Shown here: positions 15,534-24,614 of the stretch, in pieces
Position numbering within the stretch: position 1 is the first letter of the stretch
How the letters are laid out: the number at the start of each line of letters is the position of its first letter
Virus record (IMG/VR): IMGVR_UViG_3300045999_008257
Span: 1 to 64,000 of that record
Source of the DNA: a virus
Reading direction: 5' to 3' (one strand)
DNA length: 64,000 bases
Program-made: the position numbers and the translations under genes
Notes under the pieces: model-generated
The model's database searches: none
The model's input: only the letters and a program-made list of their open reading frames with translations
What the model was told of the DNA's origin: nothing

Positions 15534-16661
15534 TTATTGCTTGACTTGAATCGGCATGATCAAATACGTGGACAAGTTATCATCACTATCTGAATCTGTA
15601 ATTACTGCTGGAGTTACAGGTGTATTGCAGCTTAATACAATTCGTTCGCATTTCAATGCTTTAACAGCATCTGTTAGATATTTCACGTTAAACGCTATTT
15701 CAAGCGGCTTACCTTCTAGATCCATGGCAAGCTGTTCGGACGCCTTTCCACCATCCGCGTCAGCTCGAATGGACATCATGCCCTGTTCATCGTTAAAGGC
15801 AATCCTGACGGCATTGCTACCGTTGGATGCCATGGCCGCAATAGTGCCGACTCGGCCCAGGGAAAGAGCAAAAGCTTTTCGATCAATTATCACTGATGTT
15901 GTAAAGCTTTTTGGAATCAACTGCTCAACATTGGGATATGCCCCAGCAAACGATCGCGTAGTAATAGTTGTTGTGCCAGACCTTATGATCAATTGATCAC
16001 GAGCCTTGGATGGCGTAATGCTAATCTCTTCATCAGAAAGCCCAGCTATCTCCTTCATTGGAGCGATTGGAATTGTTAGATCAAGATCAGCAAGTGCATT
16101 AATTTTGTCACCAGGCACGGCAAATGCTGCAACGCCAAGGCGATGGCCATCGGTGGCGGCGCAGCGAATTGTATTGCCAATTGTTTTAATGTTAACCCCC
16201 ATCAAGATCTGTTTTGCTTCATCAGTGCTGCAACAAAAAGATACACTACTGGTAATCTTGTTTAACTCTGCCGCTGGCAACAAAATTGAATCACCCTGAA
16301 TAACAAGAAAATTAGGAAAATCAATCGGATCTGACGCTGACAGCTCGTAATTCCCTGATAATGACGATATGGTAAACCTTTCTTCTTCTAGGGAGAGAGA
16401 TATAGGGCTATCAGATGGAAGTTTTGATACGATTTCATGCAAAAGCTTGTAATTCACAGCAGTAGATCCTGGCTTACTAACTTGCGCCAGAATCTTAGTC
16501 TTAATGCCAAGATTCAAGTCAAATCCTGTTAGAGTCAACGATCCTTCTTCTGCCTTAAGCAAAACATTGGTCAGGATCGGGTAGCTGGCTCGGCCGGGGA
16601 CGGCACGGCCGCAGCTGGTCAGCGCACGGGAGAACTCGGCCTGGGAAACGATCAATTCCAT
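15534..16661 (-). CDS. dnaN: DNA polymerase III beta subunit (sliding clamp)
   Basis: A full-length DnaN of 375 residues (E. coli 366). It starts MELIVSQAEFSRALTSCGRA, contains NVLLKAEEGSLTLTGFDLNL and the ATDGHRLGVA motif in domain 2, and ends STYLIMPIQVKQ, matching the family's YLIMPM-type C-terminus. The clamp encircles DNA and tethers polymerase and repair enzymes. Start ATG overlaps the stop of the preceding small membrane gene by ten bases. It is the last gene of a leftward operon that ends at the 15498 terminator. No phage polymerase is visible, so it may load host Pol III. Confidence 0.93.
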   Translation of the reverse strand: MELIVSQAEFSRALTSCGRAVPGRASYPILTNVLLKAEEGSLTLTGFDLNLGIKTKILAQVSKPGSTAVNYKLLHEIVSKLPSDSPISLSLEEERFTISSLSGNYELSASDPIDFPNFLVIQGDSILLPAAELNKITSSVSFCCSTDEAKQILMGVNIKTIGNTIRCAATDGHRLGVAAFAVPGDKINALADLDLTIPIAPMKEIAGLSDEEISITPSKARDQLIIRSGTTTITTRSFAGAYPNVEQLIPKSFTTSVIIDRKAFALSLGRVGTIAAMASNGSNAVRIAFNDEQGMMSIRADADGGKASEQLAMDLEGKPLEIAFNVKYLTDAVKALKCERIVLSCNTPVTPAVITDSDSDDNLSTYLIMPIQVKQ

Positions 16662-16843
16662 TGAGATGGGAGCGAATAGAAGTGGGGGTGGGGCTGATCA
16701 GGGCCAGCAATGAAGGCCCGGATCTGATCACCGTGGACATGAGCCACCCATGCCGAAACAGGCATGGTGACCATCAAAAAGCCTAGCATTATCTGCCAGT
16801 GAATTTTGGATTGTGTCTTTATGTAACGGCGTGAGCGCGTCAT
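16652..16843 (-). CDS. Small membrane protein (63 aa)
   Basis: Start ATG 16843 overlaps the previous stop by ATGA. MTRSRRYIKTQSKIHW is followed by one hydrophobic helix (QIMLGFLMVTMPVSAWVA), giving a basic inside and a histidine/proline-rich outside end. It could be a holin-like or other membrane accessory protein; being in an operon with a possible lysin makes a lysis role worth testing. Confidence 0.5.
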   Translation of the reverse strand: MTRSRRYIKTQSKIHWQIMLGFLMVTMPVSAWVAHVHGDQIRAFIAGPDQPHPHFYSLPSQWN

Positions 16844-17178
16844 GACGAAGCCAGCAGGCAAGCGTATAGGTAATTGATAGTATTTTCGCGTGCATTATTG
16901 GCAATTTGTTGACCGATAGCATTAAGCACTGTGAGCTTAATTAGACTAACAAAAGCCTTTGGAGTGCTCGCTATATTAATACCTGAAACCTGATGCAACG
17001 AAATATCGCTTAATTTAATAGTATTAACACGACTTGCAAGACCGCAAGCTCCTTCGATGCAAAATTTATGGCTAATACCTGGCAAATCTCTGACCTCAAT
17101 AAGCCAATCAATTTCCATGGATTTGTTTCTCCAGCATAAAGGGCCAATTACGCCATAGTCTGAAGTGATCTCAATCAT
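16840..17178 (-). CDS. Hypothetical protein (112 aa)
   Basis: Starts MIEITSDYGVIGPLCWRNKS; beta-rich first half with several cysteines, then a helix (TPKAFVSLIKLTVLNAIGQQ). ATG 17178 overlaps the preceding gene's TGA, so it is coupled. A longer upstream extension to 17229 would overlap further and is not favoured. No family recognised. Confidence 0.55.
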   Translation of the reverse strand: MIEITSDYGVIGPLCWRNKSMEIDWLIEVRDLPGISHKFCIEGACGLASRVNTIKLSDISLHQVSGINIASTPKAFVSLIKLTVLNAIGQQIANNARENTINYLYACLLASS

Positions 17179-17836
17179 GTGCGGTGCGGGGGTGTTGTTT
17201 GGTTTTGCCCGACCGAAAGCGCCGAGCACGCTTAAATGTTAGTCCAAGGCACGCTATGGTTTCTCCGGTTACGATAGAATGCTGGATTCTATCTCTAGAA
17301 ACGTTTAAGCATTTAGCCGCTATTAATGCGTTTTCCCATTCTTGGCCAGTCTCCACACATATTACAGTGTAAAGAGGCTTCTTCGGACAGGATAAGTGAT
17401 CTTTTATTGAATCAACAACATCCATATCTTCTATGACCGCATACAAATCATCACGCGAAACACCATGAAATAACTCTGGGCGCAAAAGTGCTAGTTGAGC
17501 TAGATTTTTTCTTTCAACATACCAATAGCAATACTTGATGGGCTTAAGAATAGCTTTTATGTCAGGTTTTCTTGCCAGTCGCTCAGTAAACCATTTGTTC
17601 CATTTAAGCATTTTTCCCGCGTCAGCCAATCTAATGATTGATGAATTTTCTACCATTATTGAAAGACCTAGTTTTTCACATTTATTTATGATTGAAAACC
17701 GCGTTCTTGTTGGCCACTTGCGCCGCCTTGCTGCTTGATTATATCGCGTTACGGCGGAACGAAACGGATACTCGCCAACAAGTGCCCGCAGATAGTCAAC
17801 CTCTTTCGCTGACCATTTGAATACTTTCTTTTCCAT
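17171..17836 (-). CDS. DNA-binding protein with N-terminal helix-turn-helix and NUMOD1-like C-terminus (221 aa)
   Basis: N-terminal FKWSAKEVDYLRALVGEYPF looks like a SANT/Myb-type helix; the following RYNQAARRRKWPTRTRFSII completes it. The C-terminal part reads TVICVETGQEWENALIAAKC, then LNVSRDRIQHSIVTGETIAC. This is the pattern of NUMOD1-type DNA-recognition segments found next to homing-endonuclease domains. No nuclease motif is seen. It may be a regulator or a nuclease-less relative. Four bases separate it from the peptidase gene. Confidence 0.6.
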   Translation of the reverse strand: MEKKVFKWSAKEVDYLRALVGEYPFRSAVTRYNQAARRRKWPTRTRFSIINKCEKLGLSIMVENSSIIRLADAGKMLKWNKWFTERLARKPDIKAILKPIKYCYWYVERKNLAQLALLRPELFHGVSRDDLYAVIEDMDVVDSIKDHLSCPKKPLYTVICVETGQEWENALIAAKCLNVSRDRIQHSIVTGETIACLGLTFKRARRFRSGKTKQHPRTAHD

Positions 17837-17839
17837 GGC

Positions 17840-18586
17840 TTAATTAAACACCCATGCCCAGCCACTGTTGGGGCCTTCAACAAGCCAACGTGGATTCATA
17901 TTTTTGTAGCTATAATGCAATCTCATGCCATGAATACCTCCAGCTTTAACAAAGCCGCCATTGACTAGATCTTGCTCACCATAGGGATCATGCACAATCC
18001 AACCCTTGGCATCATATCCGATGATTGTGATGTAATGACCGCCGCCGGTAGGGTTTGTCACGGGGCCATTGTGTAACATCCCAATAGCAATGGGCCGGCC
18101 ATTATCAATCTCTTTTTTCGCTAATTCCACTGAGCAGCTAGTGATAAAGCGATGCTTAACATCAAGCGAACCTAGAGCATACTTTACATTATTTTGATTT
18201 GTTACGTCTCCGTATTCTTTAACCAATGCAACAAAGTAATTATCGTCAACAATGCCAGGCTGGCAAGGCTTTTTAACCCTTAGATAATTGAGGCACATGG
18301 CAACTGATGTGGGCTGACATTCCCTCCAACCTTCAGGGCCATTATCGCCCTGGGCAAAATAATGAACTATCAACGGATTCGGAAAGCTTGGCGCTGGCGG
18401 GGCCGGGGGGACAGAGGGAGAAAAGGCCTTGGCCCATGGTGCATCTTCCCTAAGAATTTGATCCGCAGAAGCACCATCTTTGATTGCTTGATACAGCAAT
18501 CGAACGCCATCTTTCTGATGGCTTAGATTTGAATAGGCTTCAAAGCGATCTAAAAACCGCTCAAATGACATGTTCATAGGTTCCAC
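17840..18586 (-). CDS. C39-family-like cysteine peptidase, possible lysin (248 aa)
   Basis: The domain from about residue 75 has the catalytic cysteine in GWRECQPTSVAMCLNYLRV, the histidine in GGGHYITIIGYDAKGW and an aspartate in VHDPYGEQD. This is the Cys-His-Asp order of Peptidase_C39_2/papain-like enzymes. The N-terminus (MSFERFLDRFEAYSNLSHQK) is a short helical region followed by a Pro-rich linker (PSVPPAPPAPSFPNP). In phages such enzymes are often endolysins or virion peptidases; which peptide bond it cuts cannot be read here. The start overlaps the previous gene by 13 bases. Confidence 0.78.
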   Translation of the reverse strand: MEPMNMSFERFLDRFEAYSNLSHQKDGVRLLYQAIKDGASADQILREDAPWAKAFSPSVPPAPPAPSFPNPLIVHYFAQGDNGPEGWRECQPTSVAMCLNYLRVKKPCQPGIVDDNYFVALVKEYGDVTNQNNVKYALGSLDVKHRFITSCSVELAKKEIDNGRPIAIGMLHNGPVTNPTGGGHYITIIGYDAKGWIVHDPYGEQDLVNGGFVKAGGIHGMRLHYSYKNMNPRWLVEGPNSGWAWVFN

Positions 18587-18735
18587 AGTGAAACTGTCTC
18601 CCAGCCGAGAGAGTGAAGTCGTTCGAGTTCTGATTGCTCAGATCCTGGCGACACATCGTAGACTACAGGCAATCCTACCGCTAGAGGGGGCGGATTAACA
18701 GGTTCTTCACAAATCAGTCTAATTTGATCGTGCAT
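18574..18735 (-). CDS. Hypothetical protein (53 aa)
   Basis: Starts MHDQIRLICEEPVNPPPLAV and ends LERLHSLGWETVSLWNL. ATG 18735 is chosen because it overlaps the NblA-like gene only slightly; a longer form to 18816 would lie largely inside that gene. It is the middle member of a three-gene overlap chain leading into the peptidase. Function unknown. Confidence 0.5.
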   Translation of the reverse strand: MHDQIRLICEEPVNPPPLAVGLPVVYDVSPGSEQSELERLHSLGWETVSLWNL

Positions 18736-18905
18736 GGCGCCTTGGGGAGTGATTGTCTCATGGCCCACAGCGTAGCAGCCTTCTGGGCATACCATGCTTG
18801 CGCGAGCTGAGCGCATAGGCTCCGCAAGTTTTCAATGTTTGACTCTTCCTGAATAACGCGCAAGTGTCGTTCGAGTTCAAATTGTTGCGCCAATGACAAT
18901 TCCAT
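18714..18905 (-). CDS. Small helical protein with NblA-like N-terminus (63 aa)
   Basis: Reads MELSLAQQFELERHLRVIQE, then NIENLRSLCAQLAQAWYAQK and ATLWAMRQSL. The opening ELSLAQQFELER closely resembles the start of NblA phycobilisome-degradation proteins (ELTLEQQF.LR.F), and the length fits. The second half (LAQAWYAQKAATLWAMRQ) is not typical NblA and resembles another group of small cyanobacterial helical proteins. NblA genes are known in some freshwater cyanophages, where they would dismantle light-harvesting antennae. First gene of the leftward operon. Confidence 0.5.
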   Translation of the reverse strand: MELSLAQQFELERHLRVIQEESNIENLRSLCAQLAQAWYAQKAATLWAMRQSLPKAPCTIKLD

Positions 18906-18958
18906 TGAAAATCTTGCATTGCCTTGCCATATTACTCGAAATATCCTAAAATAAACCG

Positions 18959-18970
18959 ATCTGTAACAAT
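18959..18970 (-). promoter_or_regulatory. Middle-type motif ATTGTTACAGAT (reads leftward)
   Basis: On the minus strand ATTGTTACAGAT lies 53 bases upstream of the NblA-like start. Matches the core of the motif seen before the other leftward operons (for example 42731 and 46065). Promoter role inferred. Confidence 0.45.
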
Positions 18971-18985
18971 TTGAAAAATTAACAC

Positions 18986-19417
18986 ATGGCGCAACCTATC
19001 AGCTCGTATGAAATTTTCGATCTTCTTGCTGATGACGAGGAAATCACGGATCTAATCGGAGTGCATCGCCTCCGCGATGGATCCACCAGGCCAGCGCTGG
19101 CTCACCTATTCCCGAATGAAGCGATTGAGCCTACCACAACAGCCGAAGGTGTTGAAATAATTGTTTACAGGTCACCACAGGGCACGATGACGAGGGTAGC
19201 GGAAACAGGGCAAATACAAGTCATGCCAACTTTTCGCCTTTCCGTAACACAATGGGAGCCATCTTCTGGGGGATTTAATCAAGATGCTGTAATTAATAGG
19301 ATTCTTTACTTATTGCCTGGCGCTAACGCATCAGATGTAACTATAGAAGATCTTACATCAGGACTTCAGCAGCATACAATTACCTGGCTTTGCCATGCGG
19401 CGGCGCTCGAAGCATAA
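18986..19417 (+). CDS. Probable tail terminator/completion protein (143 aa)
   Basis: Starts MAQPISSYEIFDLLADDEEI, contains QVMPTFRLSVTQWEPSSGGF and a later ATL-like strand (LQQHTITWLCHAAALEA). The layout of about 140 residues with "RLSVTQW..... INRILYLLPG" is that of tail terminator proteins (lambda U type), and it precedes the tape measure gene. No decisive motif, so moderate confidence. Confidence 0.5.
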   Translation: MAQPISSYEIFDLLADDEEITDLIGVHRLRDGSTRPALAHLFPNEAIEPTTTAEGVEIIVYRSPQGTMTRVAETGQIQVMPTFRLSVTQWEPSSGGFNQDAVINRILYLLPGANASDVTIEDLTSGLQQHTITWLCHAAALEA

Positions 19418-19419
19418 AA

Positions 19420-19430
19420 CGGGAAAACTA
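19420..19430 (+). promoter_or_regulatory. Late motif CGGGAAAACTA before the tape measure gene
   Basis: Perfect copy, three bases after the TAA of the preceding gene and 19 bases before GTG 19450. Confidence 0.65.
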
Positions 19431-19449
19431 GGCATATTGTAGTCGTCGC

Positions 19450-22400
19450 GTGGCAGATCTTCAGGTTTCATTAGCGTTTCTTCTTGAAAATCAAGAGGAG
19501 GTTGCACGCGAGTTAGAGCGTGCTGGGGGTATTGCTGGTAAGGATTTTGGCGCTGGATTAAGTGAAGGCGCGAAGAAAGCCTTTCAAGATTTAATTGCTC
19601 AAGCTGATAAGGCAGCAAAAGATGCTGGTCTTAAGTTTAATAAAACAAAGTTACAGTTTGAAAGTGCATCTGGAGATATAATACCTAAGCAAACACTGGA
19701 TCGAATAGGGAAAACGGTTCAGGGATTTAATGAAGCCAGGAAATCTGTTGATCTATTTAGGTCCGCAATATCTCAAGCAACAAAGGAAGGCGCTCAAGGA
19801 TTTAGCCTCTTAGATTCGGCAATTACAGGCGCATCAATATCTTTGACAAGCAGGCTGTCTGACGCACTGCTTACGACACTAGGGTCCGTTCGTGGATTAG
19901 TAGGTGGCTTTCTTGAGTTAGACTCGGAAATTAGACTGGCTGCCGCCGCCGCTGGAGAGCAAGGAGGGTATCAAAAGCTCGGCGCTGTTATTGAGAAGGT
20001 TGGCATTGAAGCGGCGGGCACATCGAAACAGGTTGCTGAGCTTGCCACATCGCTTGTTCGAGCTGGTTTTAGCGTGGATGAAGTGGCCAAAGCACTGCCT
20101 GGCGTTGTTCGCGGTGCAGAGGCAACAGGAACAAGTTTCCAGCAATTTGGAGAGATCACTGGTAATACGCTGAGGGGCTTTGGGTTGGATGTTAAAGAAA
20201 CGGCTCGTGTTGTCGATGTATTGGTAAATGCAGCAAATAGCAGCAACGCAAGTATTGAAGGATTAGGTTACACTTTTCAATATGCTGCTCCCATCGCCAA
20301 AGCATTGGGGGTGAGCCTAGAGGATCTGGCGTCAGCATCGGGGCTAATGGCCAACGCTGGTATTCAGGGCTCCGTGGCTGGCACGGGGCTTAGAACCGCT
20401 CTGGAGAAGCTCCAGCAGGCCGCAGGAGGGGCGTCTCCTGAAGTGATGGGGCTAGCCTGGAATCAAACCAGACTGGTGAGCGCGATGCAAAAAATTGGTG
20501 CCACTGTAATTGATACTCAAGGGAAGCTACTGCCGCTTGAGCAAGTATTTTTACGCCTAAAAGAAGGCCTTGAAAAGCTAAGCCAAGCCGATCAAGTACA
20601 GTTATCTAATATTTTGTTTGGTGATGAAGCAGGCTCAAAAATGCTTGCCATCACCAACCAAAGCTCAGATGCAATTGTGAAGATGTTTGGCGATATGAAG
20701 AATAGCGCTGGCGCAACAGATGTAGCTAGAACCGCAATGAGCGGCGCAAAACTTGAGATCATGCAACTACAAGGAACTGTAGATGCGCTTGGCAATAAAT
20801 TAGGGGAAGTCACTGTAATTGGAATGAGGCCCCTTGTAGGGGCTGCTAATGCGCTTACGGGGGCCATTGCAGGAATGCCAGGCCCCGTCAAGACCACTGT
20901 AGCGGCCTTAATTGTGTTGGCTGGTGCATCAGCAGCCGCAACGGTTGCGTTAGCAGCGGTAAACGCTGTTGTATCTCAGACCGGAGGATGGACGCTGCTT
21001 GCATCTAATGCAAAAAAAGCAGCGATTAGCATAGCTTCAATCGGAGGAACTGCGGCAGTTGTTGCAGGTGCTGCCGCTGCCTTTGCTGTATTTACTGGTG
21101 CAATAAAAGAAACAGATGAGGCATCAAAAGCATTGCTTCAAACCATGGTGGCGCTGGCGGCAACTGTTGGAACATTTAGAACATTGTCTACATTTAAGGT
21201 TCCGCCAATCCTTAGCGCTATATTGAGCCTTGGCGCTGGCATTGCGGCCTATGCTGGAATTGGATCTCAAATCAAGGTAACAAACGACGACATAAAACAG
21301 TTAAGTGATGAAACAAAATCACTAGAAGAAGAGATCTCTGCACTACAAGCACAAGTAGAAGAAAATAAAGAATTGGGTATCAATACTGAATTAGCGGAAA
21401 AACGCATTGATAAGCTGTCCACTAAGCTGCAAGGTTTGAAGGGTCCGCTAGAGATTAAGCTGGATCTGCAAAAAGCAGAAAGCCAGGTAGAAACTTTAAG
21501 AAATAAGATCAAATCAAATTGGCAACTTGGGGGAGCACCAGCTTTTGGCGGTGCACCATCGAATGCAATAAAAGATCAGTCAATCCCGACGGTTTTTCCG
21601 CTAATTCTTCCTTCAATGCTGATGAAGGATTCTTCTGTTGTGCAAGGGCTGTCGTCAGTGGTGCCAGCTATTTATAGCACAAAGACCGGAAGCGCAGAAG
21701 AACCTCTTCAATTGGCTCAACTAGCAGCGGCAGAAAGACTCCGTGATATATATAAAGAGATTGATCGCGGTGCTGTTGATGACATCATAGGAGAAGCGGC
21801 AAAAAGAGATGCTAAAGAGATTGAAAAGCTAAATAATCAAGTTGATGCGCTAAAGTTAAAGGCAACCAAATTACCGTTAGGAGCAAAAACAGAACGAGCT
21901 GAAGTAGATAAAGAGCTTGGTAATTTACAGCAAAAAATTGAAGGATTCAAGGCAAGAATCAAAATATCAACCAATGCCGAAGAAATTATGCTTGCCCAAG
22001 CAACGGTTGAGCGGCAACTACAAAATAGCAATCTAAGTGCACAAGAGCGCGACAACCTGGAAAAAGCATTGTTGACATTAATCAATGAAAAGCTTAATCT
22101 GCAAAAGCAAGAAATCGCTAATGCAATTAAAATAAACAGCCTTACTGCTACTTCCAAAGATCAATCAGCAAAACAGATTGAGTATTACAAAAAGTTAGTC
22201 GAAGGGACACGTAATGCAACAAATGAACAGCTTGCTGCCGGAAAGATCACCAAATCACAAGCGGCAGAAAATATGCGCATTGTGCAGTTGCAACAGCTAG
22301 AAGCCGAGAGGTTAATCAAGCTACGTGATATAGCAAATCGCCAAGCAAAAGGGGAGGACGTAAGTTCACTGCGATCACAGCTAAATGATATAAATGAGAA

Positions 22401-23877
22401 GCGATTACCGCTTATAGAACAAGGCAAGCAAGCTGCGATTGAAAAAGAATTGTCTCTTATTCAGGTGCAAAAAGCTGAATACACAGCTATATTGACAGCT
22501 CGATTGGCAGAAAAAGATATTACAACACAGCAGTATGAAAACGAACTTCGCTATCTTGAGCGCGTTGCACTGGAGAAAGAAAAGGGCTCAAAACAGCGCC
22601 AGCTTGCGCTAGTCGATCCAAAGACACAAGAAGGATTGGATCTGCGATCACAAATCGCTAATCTAGATAAAGCAATCGCTGAGAATAGGCTTGCTACTGC
22701 TAAGGCGGTGAGCGATAAGATCGCCGCTGAAGTTGATTCGTACTCTAGCTTGCTTGATCTTTCTTCAAGGCGCCTTGACATAGAAAATCAAGGCAGGGAT
22801 CAGTCAAAGAATAACTATGAACTTGAAATGCAATTTGTTCAAGCAATCACAGAGCAAGTACGTGCTAGGCAGGATTTGATTAGGTCTGAATTTGATCTAC
22901 AATCCGCATCGCTAAATGCAAGTATTGCTGCGGCAGAATCTGAGCTGTCTTCATTGCAAGGCAGGATGGAGGGAGCGCGATCTGGCGGGGATCGAAGGCA
23001 GATAGGAGAAGCTGTTGAGCGACAAGAAATAAGGATAGCTAACTTAAAAAATGAAGCAGCGGCAAACGCGGTCAGAGCAAAAGAAGCCGAGCTGGCAGGA
23101 TTGCGTGATCAAGAATATCTTGAAGTGGCTTCACTTAATCTAAAGCAGCGCATGGCTTTAATTGATCAAGAATCAAGAGTTGCACAGTCAAGATTCTTAA
23201 ATTATCAAGCTGCTATTGAACTAAGAAAAACGCTTGCAAAAGCCAAGGATCCAAGCCTAACAGAACAAGAAAGAAAAAACATGGAAGACATGGCTAAACT
23301 GCAAGAAGATGCGCTAAACCTTAGTGCTAAAGATGTTGATTTTCAGTATGCCAAGCTGCAAGCAATCAAGGAAATCAACAAGATTGAGCGCGATACGCTT
23401 ACGATGAATCAACAAACAAGACGCAATAATACATACGCTGAACTGCTATCACTAGGCGGCGCTCGTTTTGCTGGTGGTGATGTTGTGCCAAGCAAAAAAT
23501 ATATCATTAACGAATTAGGGACAGAAGGATTCTTGTCTGAATCTGGTCAGTTTAGCTGGATTAATCAACCGGCCAATTCGCTATGGAAACCGCCTTCTAG
23601 AGGTGTCGTGATTCCCGCTAACATATCTGAATACTTGGCTGGTGTTGGCGCCATTCCCGGCGGGGCTAATGGTCGCACTGGGAATAGATCAATGAGGCTA
23701 GATCAAATCACCCATTCTATTGGCGCAACTGGCGGAGTTGTTGATAGTATTACGAGGCAATCCTTGGCAATGGGTAAATTACAAAAAAGCATTGATAAAC
23801 TTGCGGCCAAGGATTGGACCGTAAACGTTCCAGTTCCAAGTAATGCAAGATTGCTACGCACTATTGGAGGTTTCTGA
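19450..23877 (+). CDS. Tail tape measure protein (1475 aa)
   Basis: Determines tail length and is ejected ahead of the DNA. Residues about 270-330 carry the TP901/PhageMin_Tail core (LGYTFQYAAPIAKALGVSLE, then DLASASGLMANAGIQGSVAG and GTGLRTALEKL). Hydrophobic segments around 480-600 (VAALIVLAGASAAATVALAA and two more) are typical membrane-insertion regions. From about 600 to 1320 there is long coiled coil rich in Glu, Lys and Gln. GTG 19450 is used, as no ATG lies nearby. At the usual 0.15 nm per residue a tail of roughly 220 nm is expected. The stop overlaps the next start. Confidence 0.92.
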   Translation: MADLQVSLAFLLENQEEVARELERAGGIAGKDFGAGLSEGAKKAFQDLIAQADKAAKDAGLKFNKTKLQFESASGDIIPKQTLDRIGKTVQGFNEARKSVDLFRSAISQATKEGAQGFSLLDSAITGASISLTSRLSDALLTTLGSVRGLVGGFLELDSEIRLAAAAAGEQGGYQKLGAVIEKVGIEAAGTSKQVAELATSLVRAGFSVDEVAKALPGVVRGAEATGTSFQQFGEITGNTLRGFGLDVKETARVVDVLVNAANSSNASIEGLGYTFQYAAPIAKALGVSLEDLASASGLMANAGIQGSVAGTGLRTALEKLQQAAGGASPEVMGLAWNQTRLVSAMQKIGATVIDTQGKLLPLEQVFLRLKEGLEKLSQADQVQLSNILFGDEAGSKMLAITNQSSDAIVKMFGDMKNSAGATDVARTAMSGAKLEIMQLQGTVDALGNKLGEVTVIGMRPLVGAANALTGAIAGMPGPVKTTVAALIVLAGASAAATVALAAVNAVVSQTGGWTLLASNAKKAAISIASIGGTAAVVAGAAAAFAVFTGAIKETDEASKALLQTMVALAATVGTFRTLSTFKVPPILSAILSLGAGIAAYAGIGSQIKVTNDDIKQLSDETKSLEEEISALQAQVEENKELGINTELAEKRIDKLSTKLQGLKGPLEIKLDLQKAESQVETLRNKIKSNWQLGGAPAFGGAPSNAIKDQSIPTVFPLILPSMLMKDSSVVQGLSSVVPAIYSTKTGSAEEPLQLAQLAAAERLRDIYKEIDRGAVDDIIGEAAKRDAKEIEKLNNQVDALKLKATKLPLGAKTERAEVDKELGNLQQKIEGFKARIKISTNAEEIMLAQATVERQLQNSNLSAQERDNLEKALLTLINEKLNLQKQEIANAIKINSLTATSKDQSAKQIEYYKKLVEGTRNATNEQLAAGKITKSQAAENMRIVQLQQLEAERLIKLRDIANRQAKGEDVSSLRSQLNDINEKRLPLIEQGKQAAIEKELSLIQVQKAEYTAILTARLAEKDITTQQYENELRYLERVALEKEKGSKQRQLALVDPKTQEGLDLRSQIANLDKAIAENRLATAKAVSDKIAAEVDSYSSLLDLSSRRLDIENQGRDQSKNNYELEMQFVQAITEQVRARQDLIRSEFDLQSASLNASIAAAESELSSLQGRMEGARSGGDRRQIGEAVERQEIRIANLKNEAAANAVRAKEAELAGLRDQEYLEVASLNLKQRMALIDQESRVAQSRFLNYQAAIELRKTLAKAKDPSLTEQERKNMEDMAKLQEDALNLSAKDVDFQYAKLQAIKEINKIERDTLTMNQQTRRNNTYAELLSLGGARFAGGDVVPSKKYIINELGTEGFLSESGQFSWINQPANSLWKPPSRGVVIPANISEYLAGVGAIPGGANGRTGNRSMRLDQITHSIGATGGVVDSITRQSLAMGKLQKSIDKLAAKDWTVNVPVPSNARLLRTIGGF

Positions 23878-24614
23878 TGATTACGATCACTTATTCTGGT
23901 CTTACCGCGACCATTCCAGATAGGATAACAAGTCTTCCGTTTGGATTTAATGAATCCAATACAAGACGCGGGCGAACCGCTGAAACGCTATCAATAGATG
24001 GCTTTATGCTTAGGCAAGAAGCTTTACCATTGATAGATCTATTCAAAGCATGGAGAAATGCAAAGATTACGGAAGAAGATCCACAAAAAACAGGCGTTGT
24101 AGGCGCAACCGTTAGCGTGACCGGATCAGGATTAGGTTTTTCCTGGACAAATAAGGCGTGCTGGATTGACAGAGCACCTTCTGTTCAATATGCCGGGATT
24201 TTTGTTAAGGTCACCTTTGGACTTGTTGATGCCAATCAAGCGCTGCAAGTGCTGCTGGAGGAGCGTGATGACGCAGATGAAGATGGTATCAACCTTGGAA
24301 CGATTACGCTTGGCACGGCTGTTATCAATCTGCTTAGCTATCCAAATACCTATGAAGAATTCCCTTCAATTTCTCGTAATTCTGCTGGTATTCATGTGAT
24401 AACAGGAAAACTAGCTTTGCAAGAAGTCAAAGAGATTGAGGGATGGGTAAATGAAACAAACAAAAATAATCTTGAAACATGGCTAACTACAACGGTTCCC
24501 GTAACACCAGCTCCTAACACATGGTATCCAGCAAGCTATCAAAAGCCATCCGTAAAGACAAGGTTTGGAAATACTACTTATGATGTAAACTTGAAAATCA
24601 TTAGGATAGTCTGA
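23877..24614 (+). CDS. Distal tail protein-like (245 aa)
   Basis: MITITYSGLTATIPDRITSL, then GFMLRQEALPLIDLFKAWRN and LVDANQALQVLLEERDD. It follows the tape measure with a one-base start/stop overlap and precedes a large tail-tip gene, the usual place of a distal tail/hub-joining protein. Beta-rich composition fits; no signature motif found. Confidence 0.55.
   Translation: MITITYSGLTATIPDRITSLPFGFNESNTRRGRTAETLSIDGFMLRQEALPLIDLFKAWRNAKITEEDPQKTGVVGATVSVTGSGLGFSWTNKACWIDRAPSVQYAGIFVKVTFGLVDANQALQVLLEERDDADEDGINLGTITLGTAVINLLSYPNTYEEFPSISRNSAGIHVITGKLALQEVKEIEGWVNETNKNNLETWLTTTVPVTPAPNTWYPASYQKPSVKTRFGNTTYDVNLKIIRIV

Noticed and set aside
17600-17625. CGGGAAAAATG on the minus strand inside a coding region
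   Set aside because: It lies within the DNA-binding gene at 17171-17836, with no start nearby; treated as chance.
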